8,526 bases of DNA from NCBI GenBank assembly GCA_964478815.1, contig CAYZKY010000213.1, forward strand, positions 1 to 8,526. The letters are read 5' to 3'. Every line of letters starts with the position of its first letter. Within the stretch, counting starts at the first letter, position 1. Made by a program: the position numbers and the translations under genes. Source of the stretch: DASVNK01 sp964478815. GTDB lineage: Bacteria > Verrucomicrobiota > Verrucomicrobiia > Limisphaerales > SXQI01. The notes beneath the pieces are model-generated. The model was not told where the DNA came from, did no database searches, and saw only the letters and a program-made list of their open reading frames with translations. This document shows positions 1 to 5,644 of this stretch, piece after piece.

Positions 1-461
1 ACTTGACCGATCCCGCGCCGGCCACGACGTTCGCGCACTTGGATGCGATCATCGTACTCGAACGTTCCATCGCCGAGTTGGGCATCTTCCCCGCCGTCGA
101 TCCCCTCGCCTCGAACTCCCGCGCCCTCACGCCGGAAATCGTCGGCCAGGAGCACTACGATGTCGCCCGCGGCGTCCAGCGCGTGCTGCAACGCTACAAG
201 GATCTCCAGGACATCATCGCCATTCTCGGCATGGATGAACTCTCCCCGGACGACAAACTCACCGTCTTCCGCGCCCGCAAGATTCAGCGCTTCCTCAGCC
301 AGCCCTTCACCGTCGCCGAAGTCTTCACCGGCCGCCCCGGCAAGCAGGTGGATGTGGCCGACACCGTCAAAGCCTTCCGCGAAATCCTCGACGGCAAGCA
401 CGACGACGTCGCCGAAGGCAATTTCTACATGCGCGGCAAGATCGAAGAGATCAAGGAGTAA
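1..461 (+). CDS. atpD: ATP synthase F1 subunit beta, C-terminal part (5' end outside window)
   Basis: This is the last ~152 codons of the catalytic beta subunit of F1Fo ATP synthase, which hydrolyses or makes ATP in the F1 head on the cytoplasmic face of the inner membrane. The frame is open from the window edge, and the TTG at base 3 is an internal Leu codon (family pattern D-L-T-D-P-A-P-A-T-T-F-A-H-L-D), not a start. Visible family hallmarks are the T-T-F-A-H-L-D segment, I-F-P-A-V-D-P-L, the E-H-Y-D-V-A-R-G-V-Q helix, and the catch-loop equivalent of DELSEED, here read as D-E-L-S-P-D-D. The C-terminal helical domain is complete and ends in E-E-I-K-E. The nucleotide-binding Walker A part lies upstream of the window. 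The stop at 459-461 is followed at once by atpC, as in normal atp operons. Confidence 0.98.
   Translation, partial: LTDPAPATTFAHLDAIIVLERSIAELGIFPAVDPLASNSRALTPEIVGQEHYDVARGVQRVLQRYKDLQDIIAILGMDELSPDDKLTVFRARKIQRFLSQPFTVAEVFTGRPGKQVDVADTVKAFREILDGKHDDVAEGNFYMRGKIEEIKE
453..458 (+). promoter_or_regulatory. Ribosome binding site of atpC
   Basis: AAGGAG lies inside the last codons of atpD, directly before its stop codon, and is 5 nt from the ATG at 464. The placement supports the 464 start and close translational linkage of epsilon to beta. Confidence 0.85.
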
Positions 462-463
462 GT

Positions 464-877
464 ATGGCGTCCACACTTAAGCTGGAGATCGTCACCCCGG
501 AGTCCGTCGCTTACTCCGAGGATGTCGACATGGTGACGCTCCCTGCCACGGAAGGTGAGATGGGCATCTTCCCCATGCACGTCCCGCTCATGACCACCGT
601 GGTGCCGGGCGAAGTCGGCGTGCGCAAGGACGGCCAGGATTATTTCCTCGCCGTCGGCGAAGGCTTCGTCGAGATCACCGGCGAGCGCGTCGCCATCCTC
701 ACCGATATGGCCATCAAGGCCGGCGACATCGATGAGACCAAGGCCGAAGAAGCCCGCAGGCGCGCCGAAGCTCGCATGCAGGAAAAGCTGACCGACGAAG
801 AACTCGCCAACGTCAGCGCCGCCCTCGCCCACTCCCTCGCCCAGCTCAAAGTCAAGCGCCGCGGCGGCCGCAACTAA
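464..877 (+). CDS. atpC: ATP synthase F1 subunit epsilon
   Basis: A complete 137-residue epsilon subunit, the central-stalk protein that links gamma to the c-ring and can inhibit ATP hydrolysis through its C-terminal hairpin. Residues about 4-84 match the N-terminal beta-sandwich (L-E-I-V-T-P-E near the start, then E-G-E-M-G-I-F-P-M-H-V-P-L, then F-L-A-V-G-E-G-F-V-E-I). Residues about 88-130 form the charged two-helix C-terminal domain and end in a basic tail. Length is normal for the family. The start has a good AAGGAG site and the gene lies 2 nt after the atpD stop. The 3' end is convergent with a TIR-like gene only 1 bp away, leaving no room for a separate terminator. Parts of its 3' half recur in decayed form at 2121-2227. 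Confidence 0.97.
   Translation: MASTLKLEIVTPESVAYSEDVDMVTLPATEGEMGIFPMHVPLMTTVVPGEVGVRKDGQDYFLAVGEGFVEITGERVAILTDMAIKAGDIDETKAEEARRRAEARMQEKLTDEELANVSAALAHSLAQLKVKRRGGRN
707..745 (+). repeat. Parent segment A of the atpC 3'-end duplication
   Basis: This 39-nt piece of atpC encodes M-A-I-K-A-G-D-I-D-E-T-K-A. It aligns without gaps to 2130-2168 (M-V-A-K-A-S-D-I-Y-E-T-K-A), with 29 of 39 bases identical by hand count. Here it is ordinary coding sequence; the second copy is part of a relic. Confidence 0.75.
782..807 (+). repeat. Parent segment B of the atpC 3'-end duplication
   Basis: This 26-nt piece of atpC, coding around E-K-L-T-D-E-E-L-A, aligns to 2186-2211 with 24 of 26 bases identical, including an exact 16-base run (792-807 against 2196-2211). 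It is the same strand and the same order relative to segment A as in the downstream copy. Confidence 0.85.
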
Positions 878-878
878 A

Positions 879-2081
879 TCAAGACGACTTCCTCGCCTTA
901 TTGAAACGAGCACGAGGCGCTGATTTCATCTTTGACATTGAGGGCCGAAGGACCTCGGCTAGAGATCGAATCTTGATCCCTTTGCTTCGGTACGGCTCAT
1001 TTACGCCCTGGGATAGCTCCAGCAGCCACTCAGCCTGCTCTCGGAAGTAATCAAAATACGGGTTTTTGTCTCGAAAAACGAAGATGGGACCTTCGGTGCC
1101 TCGCTTGTTGTGGCCGTATGGCATTACTCGAATGGAATTGTCGATCCATTCTAATGCAAATGAACACGGAAAGTTGTAGAAAAGAACTTTCAGGCCAGCT
1201 TCTGGCTTTTTAGTAACCTGGCCGAGCTTCTCAATCACCTGTTGGAAACGCAGCAGAATCTCGATTCGGTAGTGTCCCGGATCACGAAAGCTTGCCTCGA
1301 TAGGCTCTATCATGTAGCGATGCTTCCTCACCTCTTCATCAGGATCCATCATGAACAGGGTGATCGGTATTTCACGAGCCTTCTGTTCGATGGTTCGCAA
1401 CATCTGAGCCGAAGCCAGAAAATTTCTCGTCAATCCAAAAGAAAGAAATTGCTTGGAACAGTTGGCCACTTCCTCAATCAACTGGCGTCCTGGTTCGCGG
1501 TCAGCGATCGGAAACGCCATACGCAATGGGTAATAGCCAGGGAATTTGAAAATCCAATTTGTTGGATGACGGTCGGCGCTAAGAGCCGATTGGATGGCTT
1601 CCCCAATCTTAGTCGCAACAGGACCCAACGTCGTGCCGAGCGGATTATCTTTCGTGGGCAGGTCGTACTCAAGGACAGACAAGCCAAACAGGTCCGTCGG
1701 CCGACGCAATTCCCCTGTTTTTGGGGCCACGACGAAACAATGCTCCGGCCCTAATCGACTCAAGAACATCCCGAGTTCCAACACGACGTTGTCTCTCGGA
1801 AGCTTTTTCCGTTCACCCTTAACAACTGCATCATCGTCCGGCGTGAGCACGAAGAGGCCAAAATCTGAATTATCCAGGGACTCCAAAAGCCCTTGCAGGA
1901 AGAACTTTCCAGGTGGAAACGTGTCCTGCTTCCAAACTTGGGGCACCGCGATCTGCTGAAGCAAGTCTTGAAGCTTATAGGCAACTGTTACACCTTCGGT
2001 GGATGAAGCGATAAATACTCTCGGCTTGGTAGAACTCACGACAAGCTGACTAGCAGCAGAGGCTAAAATTGTCGAGCCCAC
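879..2081 (-). CDS. TIR-like (Cap12/Pycsar-effector type) protein with unassigned C-terminal domain
   Basis: A 400-residue two-domain protein, not recognised as a named gene. Residues about 19-145 match the TIR-like nucleotide-binding family used as NAD-degrading effector in CBASS (Cap12) and Pycsar: strand R-V-F-I-A-S-S-T-E-G (21-30), F-P-P-G-K (55-59), D-F-G-L-F-V-L-T-P-D-D-D (73-84), R-D-N-V-V-L-E-L-G-M-F (96-106) with E102 as the expected catalytic Glu, and P-T-D-L-F-G-L (128-134). Residues about 175-380 are a second globular domain with F-M-M-D-P-D-E (243-249) and a late segment R-V-M-P-Y-G-H-N-K (318-326) followed by P-Y-F-D-Y-F-R (341-347). Its rhythm faintly resembles DUF5919/PLD-like sensor domains, an inference only. 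It has no membrane segment. The GTG start at 2081 lacks a clear Shine-Dalgarno; GTG at codon 15 (2039) is an alternative. The gene is AT-richer than its flanks (24 of 60 bases GC in 1141-1200), suggesting transfer. Defence function is inferred. Confidence 0.85.
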   Translation of the reverse strand: MGSTILASAASQLVVSSTKPRVFIASSTEGVTVAYKLQDLLQQIAVPQVWKQDTFPPGKFFLQGLLESLDNSDFGLFVLTPDDDAVVKGERKKLPRDNVVLELGMFLSRLGPEHCFVVAPKTGELRRPTDLFGLSVLEYDLPTKDNPLGTTLGPVATKIGEAIQSALSADRHPTNWIFKFPGYYPLRMAFPIADREPGRQLIEEVANCSKQFLSFGLTRNFLASAQMLRTIEQKAREIPITLFMMDPDEEVRKHRYMIEPIEASFRDPGHYRIEILLRFQQVIEKLGQVTKKPEAGLKVLFYNFPCSFALEWIDNSIRVMPYGHNKRGTEGPIFVFRDKNPYFDYFREQAEWLLELSQGVNEPYRSKGIKIRSLAEVLRPSMSKMKSAPRARFNKARKSS

Positions 2082-2129
2082 AAGGATGGTAAACTTTGTC
2101 GCATCATCAGGAGAGACAGGTTTGTCGAG

Positions 2130-2168
2130 ATGGTCGCAAAGGCCTCTGACATCTACGAGACGAAGGCC
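2130..2168 (+). repeat. Relic copy of atpC segment A
   Basis: 39 nt aligning without gaps to 707-745 (29 of 39 bases identical, 9 of 13 residues identical in the shared frame). Several differences change residues, so the copy is diverged rather than fresh. Confidence 0.75.
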
Positions 2169-2185
2169 ATGGAATTCGTCTGTAG

Positions 2186-2211
2186 GGAAAGCTGGCCGAC
2201 GAAGAACTCGC
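2186..2211 (+). repeat. Relic copy of atpC segment B
   Basis: 26 nt aligning to 782-807 with two mismatches. Its distance from segment A is 17 nt here against 36 nt in atpC, so a 19-nt net deletion puts the two pieces in different frames. Confidence 0.85.
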
Positions 2212-2227
2212 GCTGCCGGGATCGTAA

Positions 2228-2411
2228 CCAGTCCACCTACCGCCCCATTTTTTAGCGTGTCGGTGGACGTTCAACTCATCACGCCATCTGATGTCCAGTC
2301 GGAATCGAGTCCTCTATCCGATCAACCTTTGGGTTCTTTGTATTGCCGGACTCAGCGAAATGCCCGCGTACTTAGGATTGCCTGCCGCTGCCGGAATGCA
2401 ACCATCGGCCC
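2228..2411. other. Intergenic stretch between the atpC relic and the dgoK-like gene
   Basis: I see no convincing gene here. It is less GC-rich than the dgoK-like gene that follows. It contains a 7-bp inverted repeat (GTCCACC at 2231-2237, GGTGGAC at 2262-2268) around a 24-nt loop with a run of six T; the stem is too short and the loop too long to call a terminator. A TAGGAT at 2373-2378 resembles a -10 box but no -35 box sits at the right distance. The frame of the downstream kinase is closed by a TAG at 2373-2375. Confidence 0.5.
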
Positions 2412-3476
2412 GTGCCGCCACCTGACTTCCTGAGCTGCGACTGGGGAACCAGTTCCTTCCGCCTGCGCTGGGTCTCCGGCCCGGATGGCCGGGTCCTCCG
2501 TGAATTCTCGAACACCACCGGCTGCCGCGCCCTCTTCGAGCAAGCCGCTGCGGCCGGCCGGCCGCGCGCCGAACTTTTCCAGGAATTCCTCGCCGACCAA
2601 ATCGCCCGCTGGCTCCCCACGCACGCCGGTCGCACCCCGCCCGAGTTTGCCACTCCCTCCCCCACCCTGCCCCTGCTCATCTCCGGCATGGCCTCCTCTA
2701 CCATTGGCTGGAAGGAGCTTCCCTACGCGCCTCTCCCGCTCCCTCTCGATGGCTGCGGTTGGCCGATCGAGGAACTCCCCTGCACGTTCGGCGACGGCAT
2801 CGGCCCCATCCTCCTTATCTCCGGAGCCGCCACCGATGTCGAGATCATGCGTGGCGAAGAAACCCAGGCCGCCGGACTTCTTGCCGATCCCGCCTGGCAG
2901 CCTTGGCGCGATCGCGCCCTCCTCATCCTCCCCGGTACGCATTCCAAGCACCTCCAGATCCGCTCCGGCGCCATCACGGCCATCGCCACCTTTATGACCG
3001 GCGAACTCTTCGAAGCCCTCGGGCGCCACACCATTCTCCGCGCCTCCGTTGCTCCCTCGCCGGCCTCTCACCCCTCCCTTCAACCCCTCCCCTCATTCCA
3101 CGAGGGCCTTCACGCCGCCCGCGACCTCGGGCTCTCCCAAGCCCTTTTCCGCACCCGCACCCGCGCCGTTCTCTCGGGAGCCGATCCTGCCTCCAGCGCC
3201 GACTTTCTCAGCGGCGTCCTCATCGGCGATGAAATGGCCGCCGCCTGCCGCACCGGCCTTCCCATCCTCCTCGCCGCCGGAGCCCCTCTCGCCGCGCGCT
3301 ACGAAACCGCCCTGCGCAAACTCGCTCCGCCCGCCGCCCGCTGGACCGCCGTCCCACCCGCCACCATCGATCACGCCGTCGTCGCCGCCCACCGCCAGCT
3401 TCTCCGCCAGTATCTCACTCCAGACGGTCACTCCTCCCGCCCCGGCCGCTCCCAATCCCACTCAAATACCCCGTAA
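2412..3476 (+). CDS. dgoK: 2-dehydro-3-deoxygalactonokinase (DgoK family)
   Basis: A 354-residue member of the DgoK sugar-acid kinase family. Known members phosphorylate 2-keto-3-deoxygalactonate with ATP to the 6-phosphate, which an aldolase then splits (De Ley-Doudoroff galactose route). Visible motifs: N-terminal D-W-G-T-S-S-F-R-L (10-18), I-S-G-M-A-S-S-T-I-G-W (90-100), M-R-G-E-E-T-Q (146-152), L-P-G-T-H-S-K-H (173-180) and T-F-M-T-G-E-L-F (193-200). The core ends near residue 335; the last ~20 residues are a Pro/Ser-rich tail unlike the family, making the protein a little long. The GTG at 2412 is the only usual start codon between the upstream TAG and the D-W-G-T motif; no strong ribosome site is visible. 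No dgoA aldolase, dehydratase or regulator lies in the window, so the exact sugar acid is inferred from family alone. Confidence 0.9.
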   Translation: MPPPDFLSCDWGTSSFRLRWVSGPDGRVLREFSNTTGCRALFEQAAAAGRPRAELFQEFLADQIARWLPTHAGRTPPEFATPSPTLPLLISGMASSTIGWKELPYAPLPLPLDGCGWPIEELPCTFGDGIGPILLISGAATDVEIMRGEETQAAGLLADPAWQPWRDRALLILPGTHSKHLQIRSGAITAIATFMTGELFEALGRHTILRASVAPSPASHPSLQPLPSFHEGLHAARDLGLSQALFRTRTRAVLSGADPASSADFLSGVLIGDEMAAACRTGLPILLAAGAPLAARYETALRKLAPPAARWTAVPPATIDHAVVAAHRQLLRQYLTPDGHSSRPGRSQSHSNTP

Positions 3477-3702
3477 TCCCGCAAATCCCGCATCCAAAAC
3501 TCCACTCATCCCATCCGTCCCGTCCCGTCTCCGACCGAGTTTCCAGAGCTTCACCGTCTCGCCTGTCATCAGCCAAACTGAGGCGGGATGTGCTGAGCTT
3601 CTGGACTCCTGCAAAACGCGGCTCTTTTGAATCGACATTCTGATCGATCTGCGTTCCTTTCGGGTATCGATGTTGCGTATCTTGCGAAAGCCCACAATTG
3701 TC
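3477..3702. other. Intergenic region upstream of the SGNH hydrolase
   Basis: About 190-225 bases without a supported gene. The first part is C-rich with several imperfect copies of a TCCCGC/GTCCCG-like hexamer (around 3475-3535), which looks like low-complexity sequence. The later part (about 3620-3660) is more AT-rich and could hold the hydrolase promoter, but no clear -35/-10 pair is visible. Confidence 0.4.
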
Positions 3703-5133
3703 ATGAACAAATCGTTCGGCCCATTAATGAGGGCAGCTCTGGCCGCCACCCTCTGCCTGTTGGGAGCCCGCCAGCTCGGAGCTGCGCCCGGCCGCACCGT
3801 CCAGACGGAGCCGGAGATCATGCTCCACGCGAGCAATGCGGTGACGCATGCGGTGACGATGCGCTACGAGCCGCCCGCCAACAAAAATTGCCTCGGTTAT
3901 TGGACCGATCCGAGGGATTGGGCGGAGTGGCCCTTCACGGTCACACAGCCCGGTGATTACATGGTCGAGCTTTGGCAGGGCTGCGGCCGAGGCCAGGGGG
4001 GGAGCGAAGTCTCGCTTCAAGTGGGCGACACCCAGTTTAGCTTCCTGATCGAGGAAACCGGGCACTTTCAGAATTTCCTCCACCGCAAGATCGGACGGGT
4101 GAAACTGGCGGCGGGGAATCATTCGCTGGCGGTCCGCCCGCGGAACAAACGCGCCGCGGCCGTGCTGGATATTCGCGCACTGCGCCTGTTTCCCGTGAAG
4201 GCCGCCCTCGCCGCCCCGGCGCCAGCCCAACCGCTGCTCGATAGCCGACGCGTCGTCTTTCTGGGCGATAGCATCACCTACGCCGGGGAGTACATCGAAT
4301 TTGTCGAGACCTGGTTGCGGTGCAAATTTCCCGATGCCGGCGTGGAAATCATCACGCTGGGCCTGCCGAGCGAAACGCTGTCCGGCCTGTCCGAGCCGGG
4401 ACATGCGGGGGGAAGTTTCCCTCGCCCGGATCTGCACGAACGGCTCGCCCGGCTGCTGGAAAAAGCGAAGCCCGATCTGATTTTCGCCTGCTACGGGATG
4501 AACGACGGGATTTATCATCCCTTTGCGGAAGCCCGCTTCAAAAAATTCCAGGAAGGCACGCGCAAACTGCGGGAAGCCGCCATCGCGGCCGGGGCGAAGG
4601 TCGTTCACATCACTCCGCCGACCTTCGACGCCGTTCCGCTGAAGGGCCGCACTCTGCCCGCGGGGCTGGACGAATACCGGTCCCCCTACGAAGGATATGA
4701 CTCTGTGCTCGACCGTTATTCGGAATGGCTGGTGGCCCAAGGACGCGAGCAGGGTTGGGAAACGATCGACATCCATACTCCCATGAACCGCTTCCTCGCG
4801 GAACAACGGAAGAGCGACCCGAAGTTCCTGCTCGCGGGGGATGGCGTTCATGCAAATACGCAAGGCCATTGGCTGATCGCAGGGGAGATACTCCGCCACC
4901 TCGGCGCACCGGCAGCACTGGTGGCCGGCGCAACTCCAGAGGCCCTGCTGCGATCCGTGCCGCAGGCCGAACCCATTCTGAAGCTGGTTCAAAAGGAACA
5001 ACGGCTCTTGAAGGATGCATGGCTCAATGAAGTCGGCCATCTCCGCCCCGGCATGGCCAAGGGCCAATCGGTTGAGGAAGCTTCAAGAGCCGCCGCTGAA
5101 ATTCGCGCGGAAATCCGGGCAATGGCTAAATGA
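3703..5133 (+). CDS. Exported SGNH/GDSL-family hydrolase with N-terminal beta domain
   Basis: A secreted esterase-like enzyme of 476 residues from ATG 3703. That start gives a compact signal peptide (M-N-K then the hydrophobic run A-A-L-A-A-T-L-C-L-L-G, likely cleavage near G-A-A-P); an in-frame ATG at 3670 would add 11 residues, and neither start has a strong ribosome site. Residues about 35-165 are rich in beta-type patterns (Y-W-T-D-P-R-D-W-A-E-W-P-F, later G-N-H-S-L-A-V-R-P, ending D-I-R-A-L-R-L-F-P), like carbohydrate-binding or sulfatase-associated accessory domains. Residues about 180-400 are the SGNH domain: block I G-D-S-I-T-Y-A-G (nucleophile S190), block III G-M-N-D-G (N267), block V D-G-V-H (D380, H383). 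A charged helical tail follows. A substrate such as acetylated polysaccharide is a reasonable guess but not shown. It converges with the protease gene, 16 bp apart. Confidence 0.88.
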   Translation: MNKSFGPLMRAALAATLCLLGARQLGAAPGRTVQTEPEIMLHASNAVTHAVTMRYEPPANKNCLGYWTDPRDWAEWPFTVTQPGDYMVELWQGCGRGQGGSEVSLQVGDTQFSFLIEETGHFQNFLHRKIGRVKLAAGNHSLAVRPRNKRAAAVLDIRALRLFPVKAALAAPAPAQPLLDSRRVVFLGDSITYAGEYIEFVETWLRCKFPDAGVEIITLGLPSETLSGLSEPGHAGGSFPRPDLHERLARLLEKAKPDLIFACYGMNDGIYHPFAEARFKKFQEGTRKLREAAIAAGAKVVHITPPTFDAVPLKGRTLPAGLDEYRSPYEGYDSVLDRYSEWLVAQGREQGWETIDIHTPMNRFLAEQRKSDPKFLLAGDGVHANTQGHWLIAGEILRHLGAPAALVAGATPEALLRSVPQAEPILKLVQKEQRLLKDAWLNEVGHLRPGMAKGQSVEEASRAAAEIRAEIRAMAK

Positions 5134-5149
5134 TCCCTCTGCCGCCTCG

Positions 5150-5569
5150 TCAACGCACTGGCTTGGAGGCCATCAATGGGTGATCCGGATTTACCATGAG
5201 CCGTTCCTCTCGCGGGTGGATGATGACATCCATGTCCTCCATCGGAATTGCACCGAGTAGTATTCGGTTTTCTCCAGGCAAAACCAGCGCATTGCAAGGC
5301 GTGTATCGATTCTGGAAGCGTACTTCCACCGGACCTACTACGGGAAGCTCTCGGATCGCTCCATCGGCCATTGGGGCGGATTGATTTCCGAGAACCGGCA
5401 ACGCCAGTTGGGTTGCCACCTGTTCATTCAAACAGAGCATAAAGGCCCCGCTGTCGACATTCGCGCGGACCGTCATGGATTTGACCTGCGCGGGATCGAT
5501 CAGCTTTCGGCGCGCCAGAGCCAGATCATCCGCATTGGTCACCTTGATATCGGCGTAAACAAGACCCAT
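5150..5569 (-). CDS. Small retropepsin-like (clan AA) aspartic protease
   Basis: A 139-residue soluble protein resembling the short bacterial clan AA aspartic proteases, which act as dimers with one catalytic Asp per subunit. The opening M-G-L-V-Y-A-D-I-K-V and the motif A-N-V-D-S-G-A-F-M-L (36-45) fit this family; the catalytic triplet is D39-S40-G41 rather than the commoner D-T-G. The closing hydrophobic-Gly motif is I-L-L-G-A-I-P-M-E (103-111), followed by D-M-D-V-I-I-H-P. ATG 5569 is the natural start because the family begins at this point; the ribosome site is weak. It is the last gene of the - strand cluster, 75 bp after the FGE-like gene, and slightly less GC-rich than the neighbouring genes. 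No signal peptide or membrane segment is visible, and the substrate is unknown. Confidence 0.75.
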   Translation of the reverse strand: MGLVYADIKVTNADDLALARRKLIDPAQVKSMTVRANVDSGAFMLCLNEQVATQLALPVLGNQSAPMADGAIRELPVVGPVEVRFQNRYTPCNALVLPGENRILLGAIPMEDMDVIIHPREERLMVNPDHPLMASKPVR

Positions 5570-5644
5570 CGTGCTAGCACTTTACCACCGTCCGTTCCGC
5601 TCGCAATCCATCCTCGGGAATCGCTGGGTATCTTCGCCGGCGGA

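Larger units (their letters stand above)
2121..2227 (+). pseudogene. Decayed relic of the atpC 3' end
   Basis: On the + strand this stretch preserves a broken second copy of epsilon-subunit coding sequence. Frame one (from 2121) reads F-V-E, then M-V-A-K-A-S-D-I-Y-E-T-K-A (2130-2168), against F-V-E ... M-A-I-K-A-G-D-I-D-E-T-K-A in intact atpC; 33 nt (11 codons) are missing between F-V-E and M. After 2168 the copy is 19 nt shorter than atpC, which shifts the frame. The next recognisable part (2186-2227) reads G-K-L-A-D-E-E-L-A-L-P-G-S-stop, against E-K-L-T-D-E-E-L-A. Order and strand are conserved. The copy sits just outside the 5' end of the AT-rich TIR gene, so it probably marks an insertion or recombination junction at the atpC 3' end. 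The F-V-E piece alone is too short to be firm. Confidence 0.75.

Noticed and set aside
862..875. GC-rich palindromic run at the atpC 3' end as transcription terminator
   Set aside because: It is part of the coding sequence for the basic tail and has no T tract after it.
1104..1113. Phospholipase D type HxK motif (H324-N-K326) in the TIR protein
   Set aside because: The Asp expected five residues after the Lys is absent (Gly at that place) and there is no second HKD motif, so a catalytic PLD call is unsupported.
1242..1754. + strand open frame of 170 codons inside the TIR gene
   Set aside because: It is antisense to the conserved TIR domain and the start of the C-terminal domain; the - strand reading has clear family motifs while this one has none.
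1845..1990. Possible full CBASS or Pycsar operon around the TIR gene
   Set aside because: No CD-NTase, cyclase or CBASS ancillary gene is visible on either side; atpC and a sugar kinase flank it directly.
2231..2268. Inverted repeat GTCCACC / GGTGGAC as terminator or attachment site
   Set aside because: Seven base pairs around a 24-nt loop, with the T run in the loop instead of after the stem; no recombinase is present. Likely chance.
2086..2433. + strand open frame of 115 codons between the TIR gene and the kinase
   Set aside because: It overlaps the kinase start, has no recognisable motifs, and is not in the frames that preserve the atpC relic.
3724..5067. Long - strand open frame (447 codons) opposite the SGNH gene
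   Set aside because: It lies antisense to a gene with clear catalytic blocks; its product shows no recognisable family motif and has the Arg/Gln-rich composition typical of shadow frames in GC-rich DNA.
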